Part shown: in pieces, positions 28,650 through 37,698 of the stretch
How positions within the stretch are numbered: the first letter of the stretch is position 1
Layout of the letters: each line of letters opens with the position of its first letter
Source of the DNA: Reinekea thalattae
Lineage (GTDB): Bacteria; Pseudomonadota; Gammaproteobacteria; Pseudomonadales; Natronospirillaceae
Direction: 5' to 3'
DNA: 64,000 bases
Assembly (NCBI RefSeq): GCF_008041945.1
Contig: NZ_VKAD01000001.1
Coordinates: 620,001-684,000, forward strand
Translations under genes and position numbers: made by a program
Notes under the pieces: generated by a model
Database searches by the model: none
What the model was told of the DNA's origin: nothing
Seen by the model: only the letters and a program-made list of their open reading frames with translations

Positions 28650-28919
28650 TCTCGCTACTTAATACTCGAAACCTGCCTCTCGTAACTTCTGCGCCTAAGC
28701 TGCTGACTTAATTATCTGCCTAAAACAGTTCGTCGTTGCTTGAGTGATCACCATCAGCAATTTCATCGCAGACCAAAATGGCACTCCTCTTACGTTGTCT
28801 GACTTCTTTATCGGCATCAGATAGCCTGTGGCGAAAAAGCCAAAATAGATAACGGTATAAAGTAGAAATTACGCGCTATATGCCTACAATCGGCGCTCCG
28901 TTTTATATTGAGCTCACGC

Positions 28920-30017
28920 ATGCCTTTCCCATACGATCCAGACAACTATTCACAGCAACTCGCGACCAAAACAGCAACACTGACGCAGCTGTTTGAAGGT
29001 TGGCAAACACCTGAGTTAGAAGTATTCGACTCACCCAAAAGCCATTATCGTATGCGAGCGGAGTTTAGAATTTGGCACCAAGACGATCAGTCTCACTTTG
29101 CCATGTTCAAAAAAGAAGATCCGAAAACCCCCGTCTTTATTGATGACTTCCCCATTGCCTCGGAACAGATTACAACGCTAATGGGGCTCGTTCGTGAAGC
29201 GATTCACCAAGACCCAGAACTGCGCTTTAAGCTATTCCAGGTTGAGTTTTTGACAACCAAAGCTGGTGATGCACTGATCACGCTGATCTATCATCGTAAG
29301 CTTGATGAAGCTTGGCAGCAGCGCGCCGAGCATTGGCAAGCAACCTGGGGCATTCCTGTCATTGGCCGAGCACGTAAGCAAAAACTTGTCCTAGAAAGAG
29401 ACTATGTCAATGAAACACTGAACATTGCAGGCAAGGCTTATCAATTTAGACAGTACGAAAACAGCTTTACCCAGCCTAACGCCGATGTTTGCGAAAAGAT
29501 GGTCAGCTGGGCAGTGAAACAGACCGCTAACTGCACCGAAGGCGATCTAATGGAACTTTACTGTGGCAATGGTAATTTTTCGATTCCATTAGCAGAGAAC
29601 TTTAATAAAGCGCTGGGCACTGAAATTTCTCGTACTTCAGTTAAAAGCGCCAACGAAAATATTGAACTAAACAACATTCAAAATTTAAAAATTGCGCGCA
29701 TGGCCAGCGAAGACCTCTCCAAGGCATGGCTACACAACGAACCGAGTCGTCGTTTCAATGAATTTTCCATCGGCGACTATAACTTCAATACGGTACTCGT
29801 CGACCCACCGCGTGCTGGCCTAGATGAAGACACAATAAAATTAATTCAACGCTTCGATCGTATCCTTTATGTTTCGTGCAACCCGAATACGTTAATTGAT
29901 AATTTAACGACATTAAAAGATGAATACGACATCACCGCATTTGCCCTGTTCGATCAATTCCCTTATACCGATCATATTGAAGCGGGCGTGGTTTTAGAAC
30001 GTCGAACTGACTCATAA
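28920..30017 (+). CDS. trmA: tRNA (uracil-5-)-methyltransferase TrmA
   Basis: TrmA makes m5U54 (ribothymidine) in the T-loop of tRNAs. The SAM-binding motif is MELYCGNGNFSIPLA, followed by VLVDPPRAGLD and the catalytic cysteine in ILYVSCNPNTL; the end DQFPYTDHIEAGVVLERR is a TrmA hallmark. The frame also opens at a TTG at 28908, but the ATG at 28920 gives the usual MPFPYDPDNY start (365 residues). It lacks the TRAM domain and iron-sulfur cysteines of RlmC/RlmD, which supports TrmA. Confidence 0.96.
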   Translation: MPFPYDPDNYSQQLATKTATLTQLFEGWQTPELEVFDSPKSHYRMRAEFRIWHQDDQSHFAMFKKEDPKTPVFIDDFPIASEQITTLMGLVREAIHQDPELRFKLFQVEFLTTKAGDALITLIYHRKLDEAWQQRAEHWQATWGIPVIGRARKQKLVLERDYVNETLNIAGKAYQFRQYENSFTQPNADVCEKMVSWAVKQTANCTEGDLMELYCGNGNFSIPLAENFNKALGTEISRTSVKSANENIELNNIQNLKIARMASEDLSKAWLHNEPSRRFNEFSIGDYNFNTVLVDPPRAGLDEDTIKLIQRFDRILYVSCNPNTLIDNLTTLKDEYDITAFALFDQFPYTDHIEAGVVLERRTDS

Positions 30018-30039
30018 TATAAAGGGTTCGTTAATCAGC

Positions 30040-30489
30040 CTATTCGGCTCGCTTTGCGGCTAATAGCGTCATAATATCAGGATGCTTTTCAGCTAATGAA
30101 TAGGCTGTCTCGCCAAACCAATCGACAGCGTTTATATCAGCTCCTCTGGAGAGCAAAAAGGAAACCGTTTCAGTCTTGCCAGCGGTAATAGCCTGCAACA
30201 ACGGCGTGCGAGCGTCACCATTACGAAACTCAATATTAGCGCCAGCGTCTAATAAAGCTGCCAATATTTCTGTTCTACCTAAATAGGCTGAAAAAGTGAC
30301 GAAAGTTGGCGATGCTCGACTATCAACTCTTAGGTTTAAATCTATATCGTCGGCAATTAATAATTCAACCGCTCCTAAATTGTTATCATTTATGGCGTTC
30401 ATCATTAGCTCGTAATCACCTAATGACTCAGCAAAAGTACTTTGCGCCATACAAATAACAACCAACAATATTAAAGCGACTCTAAACAT
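30040..30489 (-). CDS. Secreted ankyrin-repeat protein
   Basis: A 149-residue protein with a clear signal peptide (about 1-20, hydrophobic core then TFA-ES), so probably periplasmic. Three ankyrin-type repeats follow: around 36-66, 67-99 (RTEILAALLDAGANIEFRNGDARTPLL) and 100-132 (KTETVSFLLSRGADINAVDWFGETAYSLA). Ankyrin repeats bind partner proteins; no partner is apparent. AAGG precedes the ATG. The gene is alone between trmA and rlmG, convergent with trmA across 22 bp. Confidence 0.88.
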   Translation of the reverse strand: MFRVALILLVVICMAQSTFAESLGDYELMMNAINDNNLGAVELLIADDIDLNLRVDSRASPTFVTFSAYLGRTEILAALLDAGANIEFRNGDARTPLLQAITAGKTETVSFLLSRGADINAVDWFGETAYSLAEKHPDIMTLLAAKRAE

Positions 30490-30684
30490 ATTTATTTACC
30501 TTTTAGGTTTAACTTAACAATGCAGTAGATACATACCTAGCCAGTAAACACTAAAATCTAGCAGCTTTCATCCCTATTCTGGTTTACGACTTTAGCTATG
30601 CCATATAAATAAATTAGCTAATGAAAACTCCAAGCTTATAACGGTAAAATAGTGAACTTTTCGATACAGCACAGAGAATCCGTC

Positions 30685-31773
30685 ATGTTAAAAAATTTAC
30701 GACTGTCGCGAGTACCAGCCGACACTCAATTACAGGCATGGAACGCTGCGGACGAATTCCTATTAGGTCAACAACAGTTGCTGCGAAACCCCGTTTTATT
30801 GGTAAACGATGCCTTTGGCGCCCTTGCGCTAGCGTTACAAACGGCCAATTCCGAATTGGAAAACCTAGACTGGTGGAACGATTCGGCCAGCGCAATGGAA
30901 GCTCTGCACGAAAATGCAGACCGCAACAACCTGCCCTTGCCTGCTCTAGTGAATGCGCCCTTTGCAGATTCATTGAGCTCGCACTACCAAAGCGTGGTCA
31001 TACACATTCCTAAATCGGCCAGTTACTTTGCATGGCAACTAGAACAGATAAAGCCAAGCCTTAACGAAGGCGCAGAAGTTTTTGCCTTGGGTATGGTGAA
31101 GCACATCAACAGCGCTCACATTAGGGTAATGAATGAGCACTTTCAAACAGTAAACCCAGGACGAGCCGAAAAAAAAGCCAGAGTTATTTGCTTAACAAAT
31201 CCAAATAAAAACACACAAAAGCCAACCATAAAAAGCTATCACAACCCGTTAAATCAAAAACCGATTTATACTTTGCCCGGCTGCTTTGCAGAAAAAACAC
31301 TCGATCCTGGTGCTCGAGCCTTTATTGAATATTTTGATCAATTACCGAGCGCTAAAAAGGTCTTAGATTTAGCCTGTGGCAACGGTGTATTAGCACAATC
31401 GTTTTTAACTGATCAAACAGATGTGCAACTGCACTTGGCAGACGATAGCTTGCAAGCCATTAATAGCGCAAAAATGAACTTGACCAACTTAGAAAATTGT
31501 CATTTTCATCACAGCAATGGTGCGAATAAAATTCCAGAACAGGATTTTGATTTAGTACTGTGCAACCCGCCGTTCCACCAGCAAGCGACCGTTACTGAAC
31601 GTATTGCCGAAAAATTAATTGCGGATGCCGCTAAGGTGTTAACAGCGCAAGGACAACTTTGGCTAGTGGCCAACCGGCATTTAGATTATCGAAAAACGCT
31701 AAAGCGTTATTTTAGCGCCACTCGAATTGTATCGAATGACGCTCGCTTTAACGTTATTTGCTGCCAAAAATAA
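30685..31773 (+). CDS. rlmG: 23S rRNA (guanine1835-N2)-methyltransferase RlmG
   Basis: An RlmG/RsmC-family class I methyltransferase. The N-terminal half reads LQAWNAADEFLL then VLLVNDAFGALALAL, the degenerate methyltransferase-like domain characteristic of RlmG; the C-terminal half has the SAM motif VLDLACGNGVLAQSFL and the catalytic LCNPPFHQQ. From the ATG at 30685 it has 362 residues; a GTG at 30652 also opens the frame but the added residues are not family-like. RsmC is the alternative, but the N-terminal signature favours RlmG. Its stop is 3 bp from that of rlmKL on the other strand. Confidence 0.87.
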   Translation: MLKNLRLSRVPADTQLQAWNAADEFLLGQQQLLRNPVLLVNDAFGALALALQTANSELENLDWWNDSASAMEALHENADRNNLPLPALVNAPFADSLSSHYQSVVIHIPKSASYFAWQLEQIKPSLNEGAEVFALGMVKHINSAHIRVMNEHFQTVNPGRAEKKARVICLTNPNKNTQKPTIKSYHNPLNQKPIYTLPGCFAEKTLDPGARAFIEYFDQLPSAKKVLDLACGNGVLAQSFLTDQTDVQLHLADDSLQAINSAKMNLTNLENCHFHHSNGANKIPEQDFDLVLCNPPFHQQATVTERIAEKLIADAAKVLTAQGQLWLVANRHLDYRKTLKRYFSATRIVSNDARFNVICCQK

Positions 31774-31776
31774 GGC

Positions 31777-33921
31777 TTAAAACTTATGGCGAATTTCAAA
31801 ACAGCGGTGTGGTTTTTTTCGTTTAAAGTCATTTGGTACTGAACGCGCGGTAATGTCTTTAACATCGAATTTTTCGTACAGCGCGTCATCCATATAAAAC
31901 TTTTTGTAGTTATTGGAGAAAATCAAAACCCCATCAGCGGTTAAACACTTCATGGCACTTTCAACCAAAAACTCATGATCACGCTGAACATCCAAGGTAT
32001 CAGTCATACGTGCCGAGTTACTAAAGGTAGGCGGGTCTAACACGATGATATCGAATGTCTCTTTGCATTCAGCTAACCACTTCATACAGTCGGCATGAAT
32101 AAACTGATGGTTTGGCCCTTCTTTGCCGCCGTTAAGCTCTAAGTTATCACGCCCCCATTTTAAATAGGTTTTTGATAAATCGACACTGACTGTTTTACTG
32201 GCCTTGCCAACAAAAGCATGTGAGGTAAATGCCGCGGTATAGCAAAATAAATTCAGTACTCGTTTTCCGGCGCTGTGCTGCTGCACCCAAATTCGGCTGT
32301 TGCGATGATCTAAAAACAGACCGGTATCAAGATAATCAAATAGATTAACCGATAGCTTCACGCCCTGCTCTTGCACCTGAAAAAACTGACCGCGAGTTGA
32401 GCTTGCCTTTTCGTATTGATTTTGACCCTTTTGCCGCTCTCGGCGTTTAACTGCAATCTTGGCAACCGGTACTGAAAAAATTTCGGTGAGCGCTTCGATG
32501 GCGAGCATTAAACGTTGCTCTGCTTTTTGTGGCGGAATCGATTTCGGTGGCGCGTATTCTTGAACATGCAATGAATCGCCATACTTATCTATCGCAAAGG
32601 CGAAGTCTGGTAAATCTGCATCGTAAACACGAAACGCTTCAACCTGCTCACGCTGCTGCCATTTTTTTAATTGTTTGAGGTTTTTCTCAACACGGTTTTT
32701 AAAACCTTGCACCTGCTCATTATGTGCACTGACCTGAACCTCGTTACGAGATTCATCCGCTTCATACAAATACAGAGTGGTTTCAATAGGACCGTTTTGG
32801 AAACGTTTTTTGTCGTATGGGCGCAAACCAACTTCGCGCGCTAATACATCGTCGGAAGTTAAAACACCAACGCGCCAGCCTGCTAGTTTTTCGCGCGCTA
32901 ACTCACCCATCTTTCGATAGGTTTTTAACAATAAAGGTTTGTCGCCTAGACGCTCACCATACGGTGGATTAGACAACCAAAGGCCAGGTTTAACAACTCG
33001 ATGCGTCGGCATTTCCCATTCGTGTAACGGTTTTTGATAACAGCGCACTTGGGTCGATAAACCTAAGTTTTTTAATGTTTCATTCGCTGAGGCAATCACG
33101 CCGCCATCGGCATCGTAACCCATCACCACCGGCATGGTTTCTATCCCCTTAACGCGGCGCTGACGGGCTTCGGTGATTAATTCTTGCCAAGCTTTATTAT
33201 CGTGCTGTAACCAACGCTCAAAGGCGAATTCTATACGACCTAAGCCTGGCGCATAGTCGGCAGCAATCATCGCAGCCTCAACCACCAGCGTACCAGAGCC
33301 ACACATTAAATCGAAAAAGGATTGTCGCTGCTGTGCCATTGCCAGCCAACCAGCAGAATAAAGCAGCGCACAGGCTAGGTTTTCTTTAATGGGTGCTGGG
33401 CCTGTGGCTTGACGATAGCCGCGTTTATGCAAGGATTCGCCAGTAAATTCCAAACCAACAAACATCTTTTTACGTGCAACTTGTGCAAAAATCGTTACAT
33501 CTGGTTTATCAGTATCAACACTGGGGCGAGCACCGTGTTTATCACGCATCTGATCGACAACCCAGTCTTTCACCTTTTGGCCACCGAATCGTGTATCGCG
33601 AATTTCGGGCAAATGGCCGCTGAACTTCACTTTTAGTGTGCCTGTTGGCCTTAGATGTTCATCCCACGCGATTGAGCCAACAAGTTGCTCCAGCGCCTCA
33701 AACGACACTTCGTTGCTTTCGGCCAAGGCTAAATACACTCGGCTCGACAACCGGCTCCACAAACAAATCTTATAGGCATCGGCGATACTGCCAACAAAGG
33801 TTACACCCTTGTGCCAATCCCCTACCTCAACGGACGCTATTTGTTGAATTTCGGTTTTAAGTAGCCCATGGACGCCCTGTGGGCAGGTTACCCAAAAACG
33901 ATAGCTGGTAGTTGAGTTCAT
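31777..33921 (-). CDS. rlmL: Bifunctional 23S rRNA methyltransferase RlmKL
   Basis: One 714-residue protein carries two activities on 23S rRNA: N2 methylation of G2445 (N-terminal) and N7 methylation of G2069 (C-terminal), E. coli numbering. A THUMP domain lies at about 45-155. The first methyltransferase has FFDLMCGSGTLVVEAA and LSNPPYGERLG; the second has VLNLFCYTAAFTSHA and the DPPTFSNS motif. Full length compared with E. coli RlmKL (702). rmf and pyrD follow upstream in the order recalled from Pseudomonas (rlmL-rmf-pyrD). It is convergent with rlmG with only 3 bp between stops and no terminator. Confidence 0.97.
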   Translation of the reverse strand: MNSTTSYRFWVTCPQGVHGLLKTEIQQIASVEVGDWHKGVTFVGSIADAYKICLWSRLSSRVYLALAESNEVSFEALEQLVGSIAWDEHLRPTGTLKVKFSGHLPEIRDTRFGGQKVKDWVVDQMRDKHGARPSVDTDKPDVTIFAQVARKKMFVGLEFTGESLHKRGYRQATGPAPIKENLACALLYSAGWLAMAQQRQSFFDLMCGSGTLVVEAAMIAADYAPGLGRIEFAFERWLQHDNKAWQELITEARQRRVKGIETMPVVMGYDADGGVIASANETLKNLGLSTQVRCYQKPLHEWEMPTHRVVKPGLWLSNPPYGERLGDKPLLLKTYRKMGELAREKLAGWRVGVLTSDDVLAREVGLRPYDKKRFQNGPIETTLYLYEADESRNEVQVSAHNEQVQGFKNRVEKNLKQLKKWQQREQVEAFRVYDADLPDFAFAIDKYGDSLHVQEYAPPKSIPPQKAEQRLMLAIEALTEIFSVPVAKIAVKRRERQKGQNQYEKASSTRGQFFQVQEQGVKLSVNLFDYLDTGLFLDHRNSRIWVQQHSAGKRVLNLFCYTAAFTSHAFVGKASKTVSVDLSKTYLKWGRDNLELNGGKEGPNHQFIHADCMKWLAECKETFDIIVLDPPTFSNSARMTDTLDVQRDHEFLVESAMKCLTADGVLIFSNNYKKFYMDDALYEKFDVKDITARSVPNDFKRKKPHRCFEIRHKF

Positions 33922-34081
33922 TTTTTAGACAACTTCTCTTTAGTAATTAATATTTTTGTAACAATGAGTCATATACAAGATGACGCCATTTTAACATACA
34001 TCGCTGAAAGCGCCGAATGACGCGCTATGCCAACCGTAACCAAAGCCTTAGCTAGAATGATTATTAAAACGCGTGGTGATA

Positions 34082-34097
34082 GATGAATATATTCATC
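34082..34097. promoter_or_regulatory. Perfect 16-bp palindrome upstream of rmf
   Basis: GATGAATATATTCATC is fully self-complementary and lies 110 bp before the rmf start, in the divergent gap between rlmKL and rmf. It has the size and symmetry of a dimeric repressor or activator site, but no regulator can be named. Confidence 0.4.
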
Positions 34098-34206
34098 GAC
34101 TTGATCGACTAACCTTATGTACAACTGTGTTTAATCTTTCACGATTACTTGGGGCCACATTGTAGTACCCGCCCTGCTCTTAAGCACCATAAATCGAGGA
34201 TAACCT

Positions 34207-34422
34207 ATGCGACGACAAAAAAGAGATAAGATGGAAAGAGCATTTCAAAAAGGCTATTACGCCGGAATTGAGGGGAAATCGAAAGATCACTGCCCAAAAG
34301 ATGACGGGCCAATTCACCAGCAGTGGGTCAATGGTTGGCGTGAAGGCCGCAGCGACCATTGGGACGGCTACACGGGCGTCAGTGGTGTCCACCGACTTAA
34401 CGAGTTGGTTATACACCACTGA
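34207..34422 (+). CDS. rmf: Ribosome modulation factor RMF
   Basis: RMF dimerises 70S ribosomes into inactive 100S particles in stationary phase. The 71-residue basic protein contains the family pattern KRDKMERAFQKGYYAGIEGK (20 residues shown) and later QWVNGWREGRSDHWDG. The ATG has GAGGA six bases upstream. E. coli RMF is 55 residues; the longer C-terminus is common in pseudomonads. Its expression is usually ppGpp- and CRP-linked; here the upstream gap carries a palindrome but no site I can assign. Confidence 0.95.
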   Translation: MRRQKRDKMERAFQKGYYAGIEGKSKDHCPKDDGPIHQQWVNGWREGRSDHWDGYTGVSGVHRLNELVIHH

Positions 34423-34508
34423 TCAATAATTCACTGCTCAGCGCTCAACAAAGGTTCGCAACTCATTCGTCGAATCGTCAGCCACGAGCTTACTGACATA
34501 ACAAGCTG

Positions 34509-34551
34509 ACTTCGAGCCAGCCAACACCGCTTGGTATTCTCGGCTCGAAGT
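34509..34551. other. Long hairpin between rmf and pyrD
   Basis: ACTTCGAGCC (34509-34518) pairs perfectly with GGCTCGAAGT (34542-34551), and an inner CCAA/TTGG can extend the fold. No T-run follows on either side. It sits midway between the convergent rmf and pyrD stops, so it may mark both mRNA ends without being a classical terminator. Confidence 0.65.
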
Positions 34552-34593
34552 TATTCATTTCACACGTTACCTTCTCATGCTCACAGTTATCAG

Positions 34594-35613
34594 CTAGTTA
34601 TCTAACTTTGCCAACAGCGCGGCTGTCTTTTTCACTAAGCCCGGCCCTTGGTAAATAAAGCCACTGTAGATCTGCACCAAGTCGGCGCCATGACGCAGTT
34701 TTTCTTCGGCATCGTGTGCTGACATAACACCGCCAACACCGATGATTGGAATATCCGCATTCAGCTGTTCACGGAACTGTTTAATAACCGCATTGGACTG
34801 TTCACGCAATGGCGCACCAGAAAGCCCACCAGCTTCACTACTGTACTTGTAACCTTCAACTTCAGCGCGTTCGACCGTGGTGTTGGTGGCAATAACCCCG
34901 TCGACCTGTAACTCATTAAAGACTTGCGCTAACTCGCTGACTTCTTGCTCGGTAAGATCGGGCGCGATTTTAATAAAAATAGGCTTATGGTCGTGCACTT
35001 TATCCAGCTCTGCTTGCCGTTGCTTCAAGGCAACAATCAATTGCTTGAGGTTTTCACCAAACTGTAAGTTACGCAGCCCCGGTGTATTAGGTGAAGACAG
35101 GTTCACTGCAATATAACCAGCAACTGGATAGGCTTTATCTAAGCAATAGAGATAGTCGTTAATGGCTTCGTCTTCGGGAGTGACTTTGTTTTTGCCGATA
35201 TTAATGCCAATAACGCCCTGATATTGGCTGCGCTTAACCCGCTCAACCAAATAGTCGACACCTTTATTGTTAAAACCCATGCGATTAATGATGGCTTCTT
35301 TTTCTGGTATACGAAAGCAGCGCGGCTGAGGGTTACCCGGCTGAGCAACTGGCGTTACGGTACCCACTTCGATAAAACCAAAACCCAAGGCGCCTAAGGC
35401 ATCGATACAGTCGCCGTTTTTATCTAGACCTGCTGCCAAACCGACCGCATTTGGAAATTCTATGCCTGCAATGGTCACAGACTTTTGTTTGCTTAATTTA
35501 GGCAGTAGACGAATAAGGCCGAGACGCTGAGCGACGGCTAATGCTTCCATGGTGAGGTCGTGCGCGGTTTCTGCCGACAACAGAAAAATGATCTTACGAA
35601 AAAACGAATACAT
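34594..35613 (-). CDS. pyrD: Dihydroorotate dehydrogenase (quinone) PyrD
   Basis: Class 2 DHODH oxidises dihydroorotate to orotate at the inner membrane, passing electrons to quinone in pyrimidine synthesis. From the ATG at 35613 (GGGAG upstream; the TTG at 35631 is less likely) it has 339 residues. The N-terminal membrane-association helix MYSFFRKIIFLLSAETAHD is present, then NAVGLAAGLDKNGD, YIAVNLSSPNTPGLRNLQ with the catalytic serine, VIATNTT, GGLSGAPL and IIGVGGV for FMN. Order rlmL-rmf-pyrD matches that recalled from Pseudomonas. Confidence 0.97.
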   Translation of the reverse strand: MYSFFRKIIFLLSAETAHDLTMEALAVAQRLGLIRLLPKLSKQKSVTIAGIEFPNAVGLAAGLDKNGDCIDALGALGFGFIEVGTVTPVAQPGNPQPRCFRIPEKEAIINRMGFNNKGVDYLVERVKRSQYQGVIGINIGKNKVTPEDEAINDYLYCLDKAYPVAGYIAVNLSSPNTPGLRNLQFGENLKQLIVALKQRQAELDKVHDHKPIFIKIAPDLTEQEVSELAQVFNELQVDGVIATNTTVERAEVEGYKYSSEAGGLSGAPLREQSNAVIKQFREQLNADIPIIGVGGVMSAHDAEEKLRHGADLVQIYSGFIYQGPGLVKKTAALLAKLDN

Positions 35614-35680
35614 AGCAGGCTCCCAAGTCAATGTGCTGCGCGATTATACGGATATTCGTTTGCCTGAATACTATCAAGGT

Positions 35681-35744
35681 CAATAGTCTTCAACATCGAT
35701 AGCCTTAAAGACCGATAGTCTTAAAAATCAATCGCCTGCAAAAC
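35681..35744. repeat. Four degenerate tandem 16-bp units upstream of pyrD
   Basis: Units start at 35681, 35697, 35713 and 35729; the second (CGATAGCCTTAAAGAC) and third (CGATAGTCTTAAAAAT) agree at 12 of 16 positions. They lie 68 bp before the pyrD start, in the gap to the DUF2835 gene. Confidence 0.6.
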
Positions 35745-35796
35745 CAAACCTATCGGTTATCTAGGTTCAGGCAAAAAGCAGACGCAGGAATACGAG

Positions 35797-36030
35797 TTAG
35801 GAGATTTTTTCTATGCCGGCAAATTTATGATGTTCGTCGAACTGGATAGCAAAGGTGCCATGAATGCCTTCTTTACTGACAAACGGCTGCAAGATACGAC
35901 TAGGAAAGCGAACTCTACGGCCATCGCGAGCTAACGCCGATACCTGACTCACGCTGCCTTGATAATGCTGTAAATAATCTTCTGCTGAAATCAGGATATC
36001 AACAATGATCGAATTCGAACGGTCTTCCAA
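35797..36030 (-). CDS. DUF2835 family protein
   Basis: A 77-residue protein matching the DUF2835 pattern: ISAEDYLQHYQG near the start, then DGRRVRFPSRILQPFVSKEG and GTFAIQFDEHHKFAGIEKI. Such proteins are common beside pyrD in pseudomonads and have no known function. No ATG is available: the start is TTG (36028-36030) with GGAG six bases upstream, which the family alignment supports. It is probably cytoplasmic. No cysteine or obvious catalytic residue is conserved enough to suggest an enzyme. Confidence 0.85.
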   Translation of the reverse strand: MEDRSNSIIVDILISAEDYLQHYQGSVSQVSALARDGRRVRFPSRILQPFVSKEGIHGTFAIQFDEHHKFAGIEKIS

Positions 36031-36357
36031 TGTGCTCTCCTAACACTCTTTAACGTGCCTGATTAGCTCCCGCAACAGATATTCTACGCCTAGCTTTAAA
36101 TCAATAGCACCTAGCTTGAAAAGCGCTATTTAACCATAAGGCGGCTTATCATTTCGAGCAAAGCCTAGTTATAAATGAGTTTTATTCACAATTCAGTTGA
36201 AACTTAGCTCATTACTCCTCCCAAGGTCGATGATTAAAATCGTGCTCACGTAAATCGCCGATGCTGTTCTTGTGCAGATTCAGCATAAAGGTGGACACAC
36301 TCTCAAAGAGTTCGCATTCAAGACGAACGCTTGATAATAGAAGATAAGAGAATTTTC
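36031..36357. other. Divergent gap between DUF2835 and the FadL-type gene
   Basis: No coding frame or RNA is visible. It holds two near copies of CCTAGCTTTAAA (36089-36100 and 36110-36121, 21 bp apart) and must contain the fadL-like promoter, which I could not place with confidence. Confidence 0.5.
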
Positions 36358-37614
36358 ATGAATTTCAAAAAACATCATTTAGCCCTCATCGTCGCAGCGA
36401 GCATTACCAGCCCGATCAGCCTTGCAGCTGGCTTCCAAGTTACCAACCATTCCGCCAGTGGCTTAGGTCATGCTAATGCGGGCGATGCTGTCATTGCCGA
36501 TAACGCCAGCGCTATTGCTAACAACCCTGCTGCCATTATGCTGTTCGACTCTGCCAGCCTTTCTGTCGGTGCTAACGGCGTAGTACCGAGCACGGACGTC
36601 ACGGATGTAAAGCTAAACGGTGCTTTAGAACTAGACGATGCTGAAGATGTCACCAACTCTTCAACTGTGCCTTACCTATACTACATTCACCCGGTGAATG
36701 AGCAGTTCTCGGTCGGTGCCAGCATCTATTCTGACTTCGGTACCAGCGTTGAATACTCTGACGAATTTAATGATCAGTACTACCTGTCTCCTGCTATCAA
36801 TGCTGGGCTATATGCAGGTACTACAAAAATTTGGTCGCTAAACTACGCTGCCACTGCCGGCTACCGTATTAACGATGCCATCAGCCTTGGTGGTTCGGTA
36901 AAAGCCTTAAACGGCGGCGGTACCTTTGAGCGTGGCACGACCATTGACTTTGAAGGCAGCGGTTGGACCTACGGTTGGGATTTAGGCGTCGTTTATGAAC
37001 TGAGCCCACAACATCGCTTTGGCCTTAGCTACAAATCGGCTATGGATTTAGATGTACAAGATACAACTGACAGTACGTTCACTAGCAACGGCTATACATT
37101 CGGTATTGATTACCTTGAAATCAGCCTACCTTCGATTGCAGAATTTTCTGGCTATCATGGTGTAACTGAAAACCTAGCTGTGCACTACAGTATTATGCAC
37201 ATTGGTTGGAGCGGTTTTGAGGAATTAAACTTTAAACTTGATAGTGAAGTACTTCCTGAATACACATCAACTTACGGCTGGGACGACTCTTGGCGCTATT
37301 CACTCGGCACCACCTACCAAGCAAGCACTGCGTTGGCACTGCGTGCAGGTATCTCTTACGATGAAAGCCCTATCCCAGAAGATAAACGTATTTTCTCGAT
37401 TGTAGACTCAAACCGTATCTGGTATTCAACCGGTGCAACTTGGGCCTTTAACGAGCAATCGTCGATTGATTTTGGCCTTAGCTATATCGTTGGCGAAGAA
37501 GTCGACATAGAAGAAGCCATCTACATCGACGCATTAGGTAGTGATGTAACGTTATCCGGTACCGCAAAAACAACCGCTTGGTTAGCTGGCTTACAGTTTA
37601 ACTACAACTTCTAA
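36358..37614 (+). CDS. FadL/OmpP1 family outer membrane transporter
   Basis: A 418-residue outer-membrane beta-barrel of the long-chain fatty acid/hydrocarbon transporter family. The ATG at 36358 gives a signal peptide (about 1-23, ending SLAA) followed by GFQVTNHSASGLGHANAG, the family start with the plug-forming N-terminus, and NNPAAIMLF, the NPA motif. Later signatures include YHGVTENLAVHYSIMHIGWSGF, and the chain ends in an aromatic (FNYNF), as expected for BAM-inserted barrels. The frame also opens at a TTG at 36331. Substrate (fatty acids or alkanes/aromatics) cannot be inferred; no degradative gene is adjacent. Confidence 0.92.
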   Translation: MNFKKHHLALIVAASITSPISLAAGFQVTNHSASGLGHANAGDAVIADNASAIANNPAAIMLFDSASLSVGANGVVPSTDVTDVKLNGALELDDAEDVTNSSTVPYLYYIHPVNEQFSVGASIYSDFGTSVEYSDEFNDQYYLSPAINAGLYAGTTKIWSLNYAATAGYRINDAISLGGSVKALNGGGTFERGTTIDFEGSGWTYGWDLGVVYELSPQHRFGLSYKSAMDLDVQDTTDSTFTSNGYTFGIDYLEISLPSIAEFSGYHGVTENLAVHYSIMHIGWSGFEELNFKLDSEVLPEYTSTYGWDDSWRYSLGTTYQASTALALRAGISYDESPIPEDKRIFSIVDSNRIWYSTGATWAFNEQSSIDFGLSYIVGEEVDIEEAIYIDALGSDVTLSGTAKTTAWLAGLQFNYNF

Positions 37615-37645
37615 ACGGTCTGTTTTTTTTAAACATTCGTTGCAC

Positions 37646-37674
37646 AAAAAAGCCGACATCATGTCGGCTTTTTT
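37646..37674. terminator. Bidirectional terminator between the FadL-type gene and gdhB
   Basis: AGCCGACA (37651-37658) pairs with TGTCGGCT (37662-37669) around a 3-nt loop, flanked by A-run and T-run, so it can end transcription from both convergent genes. Confidence 0.92.
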
Positions 37675-37698
37675 ATTTCTCTTGTTTTCGCTAATCCA

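Noticed and set aside
28720-28875. A 51-codon open minus-strand frame ending in DGDHSSNDELF, upstream of trmA
   Set aside because: The sequence looks protein-like but has no ATG, GTG or TTG start in the open stretch. It may be a gene relic; I cannot support a gene.
36331-36357. TTG start nine codons upstream of the FadL-type gene
   Set aside because: The added charged residues would precede and spoil the signal peptide; the ATG at 36358 gives a normal one.
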